From contig JAFAVL010000191.1 in NCBI GenBank assembly GCA_019242465.1, positions 1 through 5,340 on the forward strand: a DNA stretch of 5,340 nucleotides. The letters are read 5' to 3'. The position numbers and the translations under genes are program-made. Positions 1 through 5,340 of the stretch are shown one piece after another. Below the pieces are notes generated by a model. That model saw only the letters and a program-made list of their open reading frames with translations. It had not been told where the DNA came from and searched no databases. This DNA comes from Chroococcidiopsidaceae cyanobacterium CP_BM_RX_35. Its GTDB lineage: Bacteria > Cyanobacteriota > Cyanobacteriia > Cyanobacteriales > Chroococcidiopsidaceae. Position 1 is the stretch's first letter, and each line of letters starts with the position of its first letter.

Positions 1-117
1 GAAACCTCCCAAGAAGCCCAGCGCGTTTCTGGTTCCCTCCAGAGCTTAGCAAGCGTTGCGGGTAGCTTACTTAACTCGGTAGAGCGCTTCAAAGTAGAAA
101 CGACGGAATCAAGATAG
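1..117 (+). CDS. Methyl-accepting chemotaxis protein, C-terminal end (partial, PilJ-like)
   Basis: Frame 1 is open from the left edge to TAG at 115-117 and gives 38 residues, starting ETSQEAQRVSGSLQ and ending with ERFKVETTESR. The S/Q/L/V-rich heptad pattern followed by a short tail with S-V-E-x-F-K-V is the usual end of the long cytoplasmic coiled coil of cyanobacterial PilJ/HmpD-type receptors. Such receptors sit in the membrane, bind CheW and CheA at the hairpin tip and control kinase activity. The ligand-binding part, membrane segments and tip all lie outside the window, so the stimulus cannot be inferred. No CheR-tethering pentapeptide (NWETF type) is present at the C-terminus. The next gene starts 12 bases after the stop codon, which supports one operon with the HPt and CheA genes. 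The assignment rests on a short segment plus this context. Confidence 0.72.
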   Translation, partial: ETSQEAQRVSGSLQSLASVAGSLLNSVERFKVETTESR

Positions 118-120
118 GAG
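115..120 (+). promoter_or_regulatory. Ribosome binding site overlapping the receptor stop codon
   Basis: TAGGAG contains the receptor's TAG stop codon and a Shine-Dalgarno-like GGAG (117-120), 9 bases before the ATG at 130. The overlap suggests that the receptor and the HPt protein are translationally coupled. It also supports ATG 130 over the out-of-frame ATG at 122. Confidence 0.6.
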
Positions 121-129
121 AATGCTTCT

Positions 130-543
130 ATGCTGCCCGAACAAGACCAGCGAATCTTAGGCTACTTCATTGAGGAGTCCAAAGACCACCTGCAAACGAT
201 CGAGCAGGGGGTATTGAATTTACAACACACTCTCAAAGAACCAGAATTGGTGAACGAAATCTTCCGGGCAGCTCACTCTGTGAAAGGAGGGGCGGCGATG
301 CTAGGCTTCAATAGCATCCAGAAAACAGCTCATCATCTGGAAGATTATTTCAAAATCCTCCAAGAGTGTCCCACTCTTCCAGTAGACCAGAAATTAGAGT
401 CTCTCCTACTGCGAGTGTTTGATACTCTCCAAGCTTTGATCGCTCAGCTAGCGCAAAATGGTCTGAGTGCAAAAGGGGCGGAGCATCTGATGTCAGAGAT
501 AGAACCAGTCTTTAAAGCGCTTGACCAGCATTTGGATCTGTTG
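130..543 (+). repeat. Tandem HPt-module duplication, copy 1
   Basis: These 414 bases encode HPt residues 1-138 and align without gaps to 1012-1425, an offset of 882 bases. I count 109 identical residues of 138. Divergence is concentrated at residues 101-120, while residues 71-100 differ at only two positions. Nucleotide differences are largely synonymous in the conserved core, which points to an old duplication held by selection. Confidence 0.9.
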
Positions 544-954
544 GCGGTGGGTGGGAGTAGGTCGAAAAGTGGAAAGGTGAACCCAACCGCGCTAGCGGCA
601 GCTTTACCAATGTTTGAAAGTTATGTGCTGCAACAGTTGCGGCAGATGCTACAACTGTTTAAGCAAACTGAAACTTTGGAGAATCGCCAACAACTCCAGG
701 CATGTGTGCAAAAGTTAGTGCGACTGGGCGAGAAGCTGAATCTGCCAAGTTGGTGTGCTTTGTGCCAGACGGTGTCAGGCGCGATCACCAATCGGGAAAA
801 TGCCTATCGCACCTTAGCACCGACAGTGATCAAGGAACTCAAACAGTCCCAGGAATTGGTTATGGCAGGTCGTGAAGCTGAAATCACAACGAGCAGACAA
901 CTGCAATCACTCTCTGGTATCTATCTTCCGACTTGGTCACCCCGAAAGAGCTAG
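130..954 (+). CDS. Separate HPt-domain phosphotransfer protein of the chemosensory cluster (PilL-N-like)
   Basis: This is a 274-residue cytoplasmic protein with no signal peptide or membrane segment. Residues 1-138 are a CheA-type histidine phosphotransfer domain. The motif FRAAHSVKGGAAMLG carries the phospho-acceptor His49, and a second conserved stretch around HHLEDYFKIL (69-77) follows. A short basic linker (141-151, GGSRSKSGKVN) leads to a second, mostly helical domain at about 155-252, with LGEKLNLPSWCALC at 199-212 and YRTLAPTVIKELKQ at 226-239. No kinase core, CheW or receiver domain is present. The first 138 residues match the N-terminus of the downstream CheA at 109 positions (79%). 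From family knowledge, cyanobacteria such as Synechocystis have a split PilL with a separate HPt-bearing part, and I recall similar stand-alone proteins with this second domain, so it is probably intact rather than a truncated CheA. Its likely role is to take phosphate from the neighbouring kinase and pass it to CheY-like proteins (inference). Confidence 0.85.
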   Translation: MLPEQDQRILGYFIEESKDHLQTIEQGVLNLQHTLKEPELVNEIFRAAHSVKGGAAMLGFNSIQKTAHHLEDYFKILQECPTLPVDQKLESLLLRVFDTLQALIAQLAQNGLSAKGAEHLMSEIEPVFKALDQHLDLLAVGGSRSKSGKVNPTALAAALPMFESYVLQQLRQMLQLFKQTETLENRQQLQACVQKLVRLGEKLNLPSWCALCQTVSGAITNRENAYRTLAPTVIKELKQSQELVMAGREAEITTSRQLQSLSGIYLPTWSPRKS

Positions 955-981
955 CACATAAAAATTAATTCAGCTTGTGTT

Positions 982-1010
982 TTAACTAACAATTATTAAC
1001 TAACAATTAT
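982..1010 (+). repeat. Two perfect 14-bp tandem repeats just before the CheA start codon
   Basis: The unit TTAACTAACAATTA occurs at 982-995 and again at 996-1009, and the period continues for one more base (T at 1010). The array ends one base before the ATG at 1012. It fills half of the 57-base gap after the HPt gene and occupies the place where a Shine-Dalgarno sequence would be. Short A/T-rich tandem repeats of this style are common between genes in filamentous cyanobacteria (general knowledge). Whether this one has a function is unknown. Confidence 0.9.
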
Positions 1011-1011
1011 C

Positions 1012-1425
1012 ATGCTGCCGGAACAAGAACAGCGGATTCTCAGTTTCTTCATCGAGGAGTCCAAAGAGCACCTGAATACGATTGAGCAGGGGATGCTGAA
1101 TCTACAGCACATGCTCAAAGCCCCGGAAATGGTCAACGAAGTTTTCCGGGCAGCTCACTCTGTGAAAGGGGGAGCGGCAATGCTAGGAGTCAGTAGCATT
1201 CAGCAAACGGCACATCATCTAGAAGACTATTTTAAAATTCTCCAAGAGTGTCCCACTCTTCCAGCAGACCAAAAGTTAGAGTCTTTGCTACTGCGGGTCT
1301 TCGATGCTCTGCAAGAGATGCTCGAACAGCTAGAGCACAACGGGCTGAGCGTGGAAGTAGCTGGGCGCTTGATGTCAGAGGTAGAACCAGTCTTTGCAGC
1401 GCTCGACCAGCATCTCGCACTGCTG
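1012..1425 (+). repeat. Tandem HPt-module duplication, copy 2 (N-terminus of CheA)
   Basis: This is the partner of 130-543. Similarity begins exactly at both ATG codons and fades after residue 138 (HLALL in this copy, HLDLL in the other). The proteins then diverge completely: an acidic linker here, a helical domain in the other. The duplicated unit is therefore the phosphotransfer domain, not the whole gene. Confidence 0.9.
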
Positions 1426-4149
1426 GTAACTCAAGCAGAGGGCATGCCCACCTTATCGAACCAAGAATTGGCAACAGAGCATCTGTTTGATGAAACAGAG
1501 ACTGCACCGCAAGGCTTGGTTCACAAAGAAGCCGATAGCGATCTATTTGATGATTTATTTGGTTCTCAATCTGCAGCAGATGAGCTTGACTTATCAACAG
1601 CTTTTGCTCAAGTCTCCTCCCCAGAAGACGTTGGCATGAGTTCTCTTTGGCAGGAGGCTGGAGAGCAGACCGTAGAGCAGTTGGAAGTGGCTGCAAGCCA
1701 GGAGGAGAGCCTCGTTGGATCTTCCGACTTGGATGAACTATCCCTTGAGAACGATTGGTTTACCTCCTTGGATGACATTCTCTTTGATCCAGAAGAGCCA
1801 CCAACGCCGATAGCAGGAGTTGAACGCGACTCAGATATGACGACTATTGCTGCTGGAGATCTCGCAGCTGAGGTTAGCAGTATAGAAGATTTCGCAGACC
1901 TGGAGTCGCTGCTGGAAATCAATCCCTCAACCCTGCCTGAAGCTACAGTCGGCGATACATTTTCTGAACTAGACGCTCTACTGAGTTCAAAGCAGTCCGA
2001 TGCAGTGCTAATGACACCAGCTACTGCTGAGGCAGCAACTACATCAGAGTCAAACATAGATGACGAATTTAGCGAGTTGGATAGCCTAGTCGGGGAAGCC
2101 AACCAGACAGAGGATGAAGCCCTTGATAGCGCCGACTCCACCCCAGATACACTAGGTCAAGAAGTGACAGCTGCTTATCATCCCCAGCCCATAGTTTTTG
2201 AACAAACAATGCGGGTGCCAGTCAGGCAATTGGACAACGTTGGCAACCTAGTAGGGGAACTGGTCGTATATCGCAACAGCCTAGAACAGGATCAACAGCG
2301 GCTGCGGCAATTTCTGGATAATCTGCTATCGCAAGTGCAGCAACTCAGTGATGTTGGTTCTAGAATGCAAGCACTTTACGAGCGATCACTACTGGAAGCC
2401 TCGCTCCTGAACGGGAGCTACAGTTCTCGTCCGGCATCGCTCTTAAATACAACCACATCGAGCCAACCTTCGAGTGGTATGGACTTTGACTCCCTGGAGA
2501 TGGACCGCTTCACGAGCTTCCACACCCTATCCCAGGAAATGATCGAGCTGATCGTCCGGGTGCGAGAGTCATCTTCTGATATTGAGTTCATCACTGATGA
2601 AACCGACCAAGTGGCGCGTCAGTTCCGGCAGGTGACAAACCAGCTACAAGAAGGATTGACGCGATCACGCATGGTGCCTTTTGCTCAGATTGCTGACAGG
2701 TTACCTCGGGCAGTGCGAGATATTTCTCTGCAATATGGTAAGCAGGCAGTGCTACAGCTTGAGGGTCGAGAAACCTTGATTGATAAGGTGATCCTTGAGC
2801 AACTCTACGACCCAATGACCCACCTAGTAAATAATGCCATCACTCATGGCATTGAAACTCCAGAGGAGCGCGTTGCGCGGGGCAAATCGCCTGTTGGTCA
2901 AATCACGCTCCGCAGTTTCCACCAAGGCAACCAAACTGTGATTATTATTGCCGATGATGGAGCCGGGATTGATTCAGAACGGGTTAAAGAGAAGGCAATC
3001 CACAAGGGACTCATCTCCTCTGGGCAAGCAAAAACAATGTCTCGCCTAGATGTGTATAACCTTCTATTCCATCCTGGTTTTAGTACAAAAGACCAGGTTG
3101 ATAATTTTGCTGGACGCGGCGTGGGGATGGATGTTGTGCGCACAAGCTTGAGCGAAATGCGCGGGGCAATCAATACTGATTCTATTCCAGGCAAAGGCAC
3201 AACTTTTACTATTCGCCTGCCACTCACTCTCAGTATCTGTAAAGCACTATGCTGCCTCAGCGATAAGGCACGAATCGCCTTCCCTCTGGATGGAGTGGAA
3301 GACATGATGGACGTACTAGAAACGGACGTGCAGCTGAATGCAGAAGGGCAGTCCTGCGTTCTCTGGCGTGATTCCTTACTCCCATTTCGACCCTTGAAGG
3401 AACTTCTAACTTACAATCGCCAGCTCAGTCGTGGCAGTATCTATGGTGGTAACCGCGAGGACGGCATGATTTCTATTGTGGTACTCCGTTCAGCGAGTAC
3501 AATCATTGCTGTCCAAGTCGATCAGGTGCTAGGCGAGCAAGAAATTGTAATTAAGCAGTTTCAAGGTCCAGCGCCCAAACCGATTGGAGTGGCTGGTGCT
3601 ACTGTACTAGGTGATGGTCGGATTATGCCGATTGCTGACGTGCTAGAGCTAATTGACCTGTCTCTGGGACGGATCAGTCGCGAAGACAGTACCAAGCTGT
3701 GGACCCTAAGCCATCGGGCTACACCAACAGAGACACCAACCTTGAACAGGGTTGAACCAACAGTGCTGATTGTAGATGACTCAATTACTGTGCGCGAATT
3801 GCTCTCCCTCACCTTCAATAAGGCAGGCTACCGTGTGGAGCAGGCGCGAGATGGTCAAGAAGCTTGGGACAAACTCCGCGATGGTCTTCCTTGCGACATC
3901 CTCTTTTGTGACATTGAAATGCCTAAAATGGATGGTCTTGAGTTGCTCTCACGCATGCAGAAAGACCCCAACCTCAGCCATGTGCCTGTAGCGATGTTGA
4001 CTTCACGAGGTGCAGACCGACACCGACAGATGGCAATCCATCTAGGTGCTAGTGGTTACTTTACTAAGCCTTATCTGGAAGAATCTCTACTGGATGCGGC
4101 AAAACGCATGCTAAGAGGTGAGGTGATGGTGACTAGTAGTAATATTTGA
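1012..4149 (+). CDS. cheA: CheA-type hybrid histidine kinase with C-terminal receiver (PilL/ChpA class)
   Basis: This 1045-residue cytoplasmic kinase autophosphorylates from ATP under receptor control and donates phosphate to receiver domains.
Domains in order:
- HPt 1-138, with His49 in FRAAHSVKGGAAMLG.
- Acidic, low-complexity linker 140-395 in place of a CheY-binding P2 domain.
- Dimerisation domain about 398-595, with LEMDRF (495-500) and SRMVPF (552-557), typical of the PilL/ChpA group.
- ATPase about 596-738: N box with Asn608 (HLVNNAITHG), G1 DDGAG (648-652), F box LFHPGF (685-690), G2 GRGVGMD (701-707), G3 GKGT (727-730).
- CheW-like domain about 742-885.
- REC about 917-1036, with Asp922/Asp923, phospho-acceptor Asp967, Thr997 and Lys1019.
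All key residues are present, so it should be active. The ATG at 1012 is chosen because it aligns exactly with the HPt paralogue's start. It has no clear Shine-Dalgarno sequence. With the PilJ-like receptor upstream, control of type IV pilus motility or phototaxis is the best guess. The output is not proven by the sequence. Confidence 0.95.
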   Translation: MLPEQEQRILSFFIEESKEHLNTIEQGMLNLQHMLKAPEMVNEVFRAAHSVKGGAAMLGVSSIQQTAHHLEDYFKILQECPTLPADQKLESLLLRVFDALQEMLEQLEHNGLSVEVAGRLMSEVEPVFAALDQHLALLVTQAEGMPTLSNQELATEHLFDETETAPQGLVHKEADSDLFDDLFGSQSAADELDLSTAFAQVSSPEDVGMSSLWQEAGEQTVEQLEVAASQEESLVGSSDLDELSLENDWFTSLDDILFDPEEPPTPIAGVERDSDMTTIAAGDLAAEVSSIEDFADLESLLEINPSTLPEATVGDTFSELDALLSSKQSDAVLMTPATAEAATTSESNIDDEFSELDSLVGEANQTEDEALDSADSTPDTLGQEVTAAYHPQPIVFEQTMRVPVRQLDNVGNLVGELVVYRNSLEQDQQRLRQFLDNLLSQVQQLSDVGSRMQALYERSLLEASLLNGSYSSRPASLLNTTTSSQPSSGMDFDSLEMDRFTSFHTLSQEMIELIVRVRESSSDIEFITDETDQVARQFRQVTNQLQEGLTRSRMVPFAQIADRLPRAVRDISLQYGKQAVLQLEGRETLIDKVILEQLYDPMTHLVNNAITHGIETPEERVARGKSPVGQITLRSFHQGNQTVIIIADDGAGIDSERVKEKAIHKGLISSGQAKTMSRLDVYNLLFHPGFSTKDQVDNFAGRGVGMDVVRTSLSEMRGAINTDSIPGKGTTFTIRLPLTLSICKALCCLSDKARIAFPLDGVEDMMDVLETDVQLNAEGQSCVLWRDSLLPFRPLKELLTYNRQLSRGSIYGGNREDGMISIVVLRSASTIIAVQVDQVLGEQEIVIKQFQGPAPKPIGVAGATVLGDGRIMPIADVLELIDLSLGRISREDSTKLWTLSHRATPTETPTLNRVEPTVLIVDDSITVRELLSLTFNKAGYRVEQARDGQEAWDKLRDGLPCDILFCDIEMPKMDGLELLSRMQKDPNLSHVPVAMLTSRGADRHRQMAIHLGASGYFTKPYLEESLLDAAKRMLRGEVMVTSSNI

Positions 4150-4175
4150 TGGTTACATTGGGGTACGAGTAGGTT

Positions 4176-4751
4176 TTATTGTCCTGCTCTAAGCATTTGC
4201 TGTGCTGTTAGCGACAGGTTGGGAAACGCGATGGATTGAAGCTGGTCATATCCTTTAAAGATACCAAGCTCTTGATAAACCCTGCCTTCTAGTTGCAAAA
4301 CAGTAATTATTTGCTGGTTTGGGTCAACTAGCCAATACTCGGGAATGCCTCGATTCTGGTACTGCTCTCGTTTATCGCTATAGTCACGTTCTCGATTTTC
4401 CTCTCCTGGACTAACAACCTCAATGACTAGTAAAGGAGGTTGCATCGATAGCCGAATCATGTTGCGTCGTTTGAGCTGCGCGACGTGTTCTTCCCGAATA
4501 ATTGTCAGATCGGGGTATCGGTTCCTGGGTTCTCCACGGACTTCAAGTTCTAACCCATGCCCTCTAATCCTTAGATAACCAACAATAGCGGCAAATTGCA
4601 AGAACAAGAAATTAATGATGCCAACGTTCTCTCCTGATTCGGGTGGCAACTCGACTAACTCTCTATGGAATAATTCATAAAGTTCATCCGTCCCATCGTT
4701 GAAAGACAGATAGTCCTCAAATGTGGCGAACCTTGGCTTTGCTTGAGTCAC
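4176..4751 (-). CDS. Uma2 family (DUF820) restriction-endonuclease-like protein
   Basis: This 191-residue protein is of usual length for the family. It starts at GTG (4749-4751), because an in-frame TGA lies only 18 bases upstream and no ATG intervenes. A GGGGG run (4759-4763 on the + strand) sits 7 bases before the start as a possible ribosome binding site. Residues 8-20 (FATFEDYLSFNDG) and 31-38 (ELVELPPE) match the family's N-terminal pattern. The PD-(D/E)xK-like core is visible: Pro80-Asp81 (RYPDLTII), Glu111 in LLVIEVVSP, then Asp123 and Lys127 in RDYSDKREQY, and the hallmark GIPEYWLVDP at 135-144. The catalytic residues look intact. The nuclease fold is known for the family, but its biological role is not established. 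Members occur in dozens of copies in cyanobacterial genomes, often alone. It is convergent with cheA (26 bases between the stop codons) and is unlikely to belong to the chemosensory pathway. Confidence 0.9.
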   Translation of the reverse strand: MTQAKPRFATFEDYLSFNDGTDELYELFHRELVELPPESGENVGIINFLFLQFAAIVGYLRIRGHGLELEVRGEPRNRYPDLTIIREEHVAQLKRRNMIRLSMQPPLLVIEVVSPGEENRERDYSDKREQYQNRGIPEYWLVDPNQQIITVLQLEGRVYQELGIFKGYDQLQSIAFPNLSLTAQQMLRAGQ

Positions 4752-4752
4752 G

Positions 4753-4779
4753 TTGGTACCCCCAGTAGCTCATTATAAT
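4753..4779. promoter_or_regulatory. Possible divergent promoter region with TATAAT on both strands
   Basis: TATAAT reads on the - strand at 4777-4772 and on the + strand at 4774-4779, in the 93-base gap between the Uma2 gene and the phosphotransferase remnant. On the - strand it would start transcripts near 4765, leaving a leader of about 14 bases before the GTG, and no good -35 element is visible. On the + strand TTGGTA (4753-4758) lies 15 bases upstream as a poor -35. AT-rich sequence gives such matches by chance, so support is limited. Confidence 0.3.
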
Positions 4780-4844
4780 ATTAGCGCTCTCACCCTAACC
4801 GTCCTCTCATCAGTGGAAAAGCTGTCAGTTAGTCATGAGTAACC

Positions 4845-5252
4845 ATGCCAAATCACTTATCCAAGCAAGAAGTCAGCAAGATTCTTAAGTTTTAGTCGTT
4901 TTCAGAAACCACAAGCGTGCAGCCAACTTATCAAGGAACGACCAACACAACCTACTTTATTCACACACCCGTTGGCAAGTTCTTGCTGAAATTCTATGGT
5001 GATTCGACACCCACAGCCCAAATCGATTACGAGCATTCACTGTTGAGCTATTTGCAAGAAGCCGATTTATCGTTTGCCGTGCCGACTCCGATTCCAGCAA
5101 GCTCTGGTGAAACCCTCGTTCACCTCCACAAAGATGACGCATTCTTGAGAGTGGCTCTAATTTCACTGATTCCAGGTCAACATGCAGAGCGCCACAACTT
5201 GCAGCACGTCCGTGCCGCTGGTCGAGCATTGGGAGAGTTACATGATGCGTTT
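4845..5252 (+). pseudogene. Phosphotransferase (APH-like) N-lobe remnant with in-frame amber codon
   Basis: Frame 3 from ATG 4845 reads MPNHLSKQEVSKILKF, then TAG (4893-4895), then continues SFSETTSVQPTYQGTTNTTY and on to RAAGRALGELHDAF. I recognise the N-terminal lobe of the aminoglycoside/choline/homoserine kinase-type phosphotransferase fold: QGTTNTTYFIHTPVGKFLLKFY has the strand-turn-strand with a likely ATP-binding Lys at KFY, DYEHSLLSYL is a typical C-helix with Glu, VPTPIPASSGETL is the next strand pair, and LISLIPGQ leads to the helix AGRALGELH. Readable length is about 136 codons, whereas the family usually runs to 250-350. The catalytic loop (HxDxxxxN) and DxD region are absent because the reading ends near 5252. 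The stop sits where Tyr would suit (KF-Y-SF), so one base change could have made it. A restart at GTG 4917 is possible but has no ribosome binding site. The substrate cannot be told. Confidence 0.6.
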
Positions 5253-5340
5253 TCTCCGACATCCCCGAACTGGACGAGGAGTTCTTCAAGAATGCGCACC
5301 TCGTGGAGCGGAAGCCGAGAGCTGAAGCCATCAGTATCAG
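5246..5340 (+). pseudogene. BrnA-type antitoxin fragment (5' end missing, 3' end off window)
   Basis: Frame 2 is open from just after TGA at 5243-5245 to the right edge. From 5255 it reads SDIPELDEEFFKNAHLV, followed by ERKPRAEAISI at the edge. This resembles the middle of BrnA antitoxins (the BrnT/BrnA toxin-antitoxin family), in which a D-I-P-x-L-[DE]-x-x-F-x-x-[AN]-A stretch precedes a basic segment and then a strand of the ISIRLD type for DNA binding. The match is from memory. The usual N-terminal part is missing: no ATG exists in this frame and the upstream sequence belongs to the phosphotransferase remnant in another frame. Third-position GC is 21 of 27 here, against 12 of 27 in the preceding codons. 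It could alternatively be the continuation of the phosphotransferase after a one-base deletion in the T run at 5250-5253. Confidence 0.45.

Noticed and set aside
130..954. Reading the HPt gene as a cheA gene broken by truncation
   Set aside because: It has a good ribosome binding site, an intact active site and a well-formed second domain unlike the CheA linker, with no kinase remnants downstream. It looks like a complete protein.
1232..1696. Open frame of 154 codons on the - strand over the HPt region of cheA
   Set aside because: It is Arg/Leu-rich with no recognisable motif, and the + strand coding there is certain.
1608..2141. Ser-rich open frame of 177 codons on the - strand inside cheA
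   Set aside because: Its composition is the antisense of the acidic linker codons. It has no recognisable domain and lies entirely within a well supported gene.
781..2670. HIP1 octamers (GCGATCGC) as a cyanobacterial signature
   Set aside because: Only partial matches such as GCGATCAC were seen (781 and near 2661), so HIP1 cannot be used as evidence here.
4167..4189. Possible terminator between cheA and the Uma2 gene: GAGTAGG and CCTGCTC around a 9-base loop
   Set aside because: The stem is only 7 pairs with one G-U wobble, no T tract follows on either strand, and it overlaps the end of the Uma2 coding sequence.
4957..5331. Open frame of 124 codons on the - strand
   Set aside because: It overlaps the phosphotransferase remnant and the antitoxin-like fragment, whose + strand readings show recognisable family patterns. 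The - strand translation shows none.

Overview
The window looks cyanobacterial. The main evidence is a PilJ/PilL-type (Chp-like) chemosensory kinase locus with a separate HPt protein beside a CheA-REC hybrid, followed by a Uma2 (DUF820) gene, a family greatly expanded in cyanobacteria. Base composition is moderate. No genus can be named from the sequence alone.

Left and centre (1-4149, all + strand) form one signalling cluster. It holds the last 38 codons of a methyl-accepting chemotaxis receptor, then a 274-residue HPt-domain protein whose ribosome binding site overlaps the receptor's stop codon, then a 1045-residue CheA-type hybrid kinase (HPt, long acidic linker, dimerisation, ATPase, CheW-like, REC). 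The first 138 residues of the HPt protein and of the kinase are 79% identical by direct count, so the HPt module has been duplicated in tandem. By family knowledge such clusters pass receptor signals to CheY-like regulators that steer type IV pilus motility or phototaxis. Here the kinase core could phosphorylate its own His49, the separate HPt protein's His49, and its own REC Asp967.

Right side (4150-5340) has an accessory character. A Uma2-family nuclease-like gene lies on the - strand, convergent with the kinase gene. Divergent from it is a decayed phosphotransferase (APH-like) N-lobe with an in-frame amber codon (4893-4895). The phosphotransferase reading ends abruptly near 5250. It is replaced in a different frame, with a sharp rise in third-position GC, by a stretch that reads like the middle of a BrnA-type antitoxin and runs off the window. 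I read 4845-5340 as a scar joining two gene remnants. A simple frameshift is the alternative.

No RNA genes, CRISPR arrays or intact insertion sequences were seen. The most interesting signals are the HPt duplication with its conserved second helical domain, the repeated F-x-x-L-[DE]-x-L motif in the kinase linker, the 14-bp tandem repeat before the kinase start, and the chimeric junction at the right edge.
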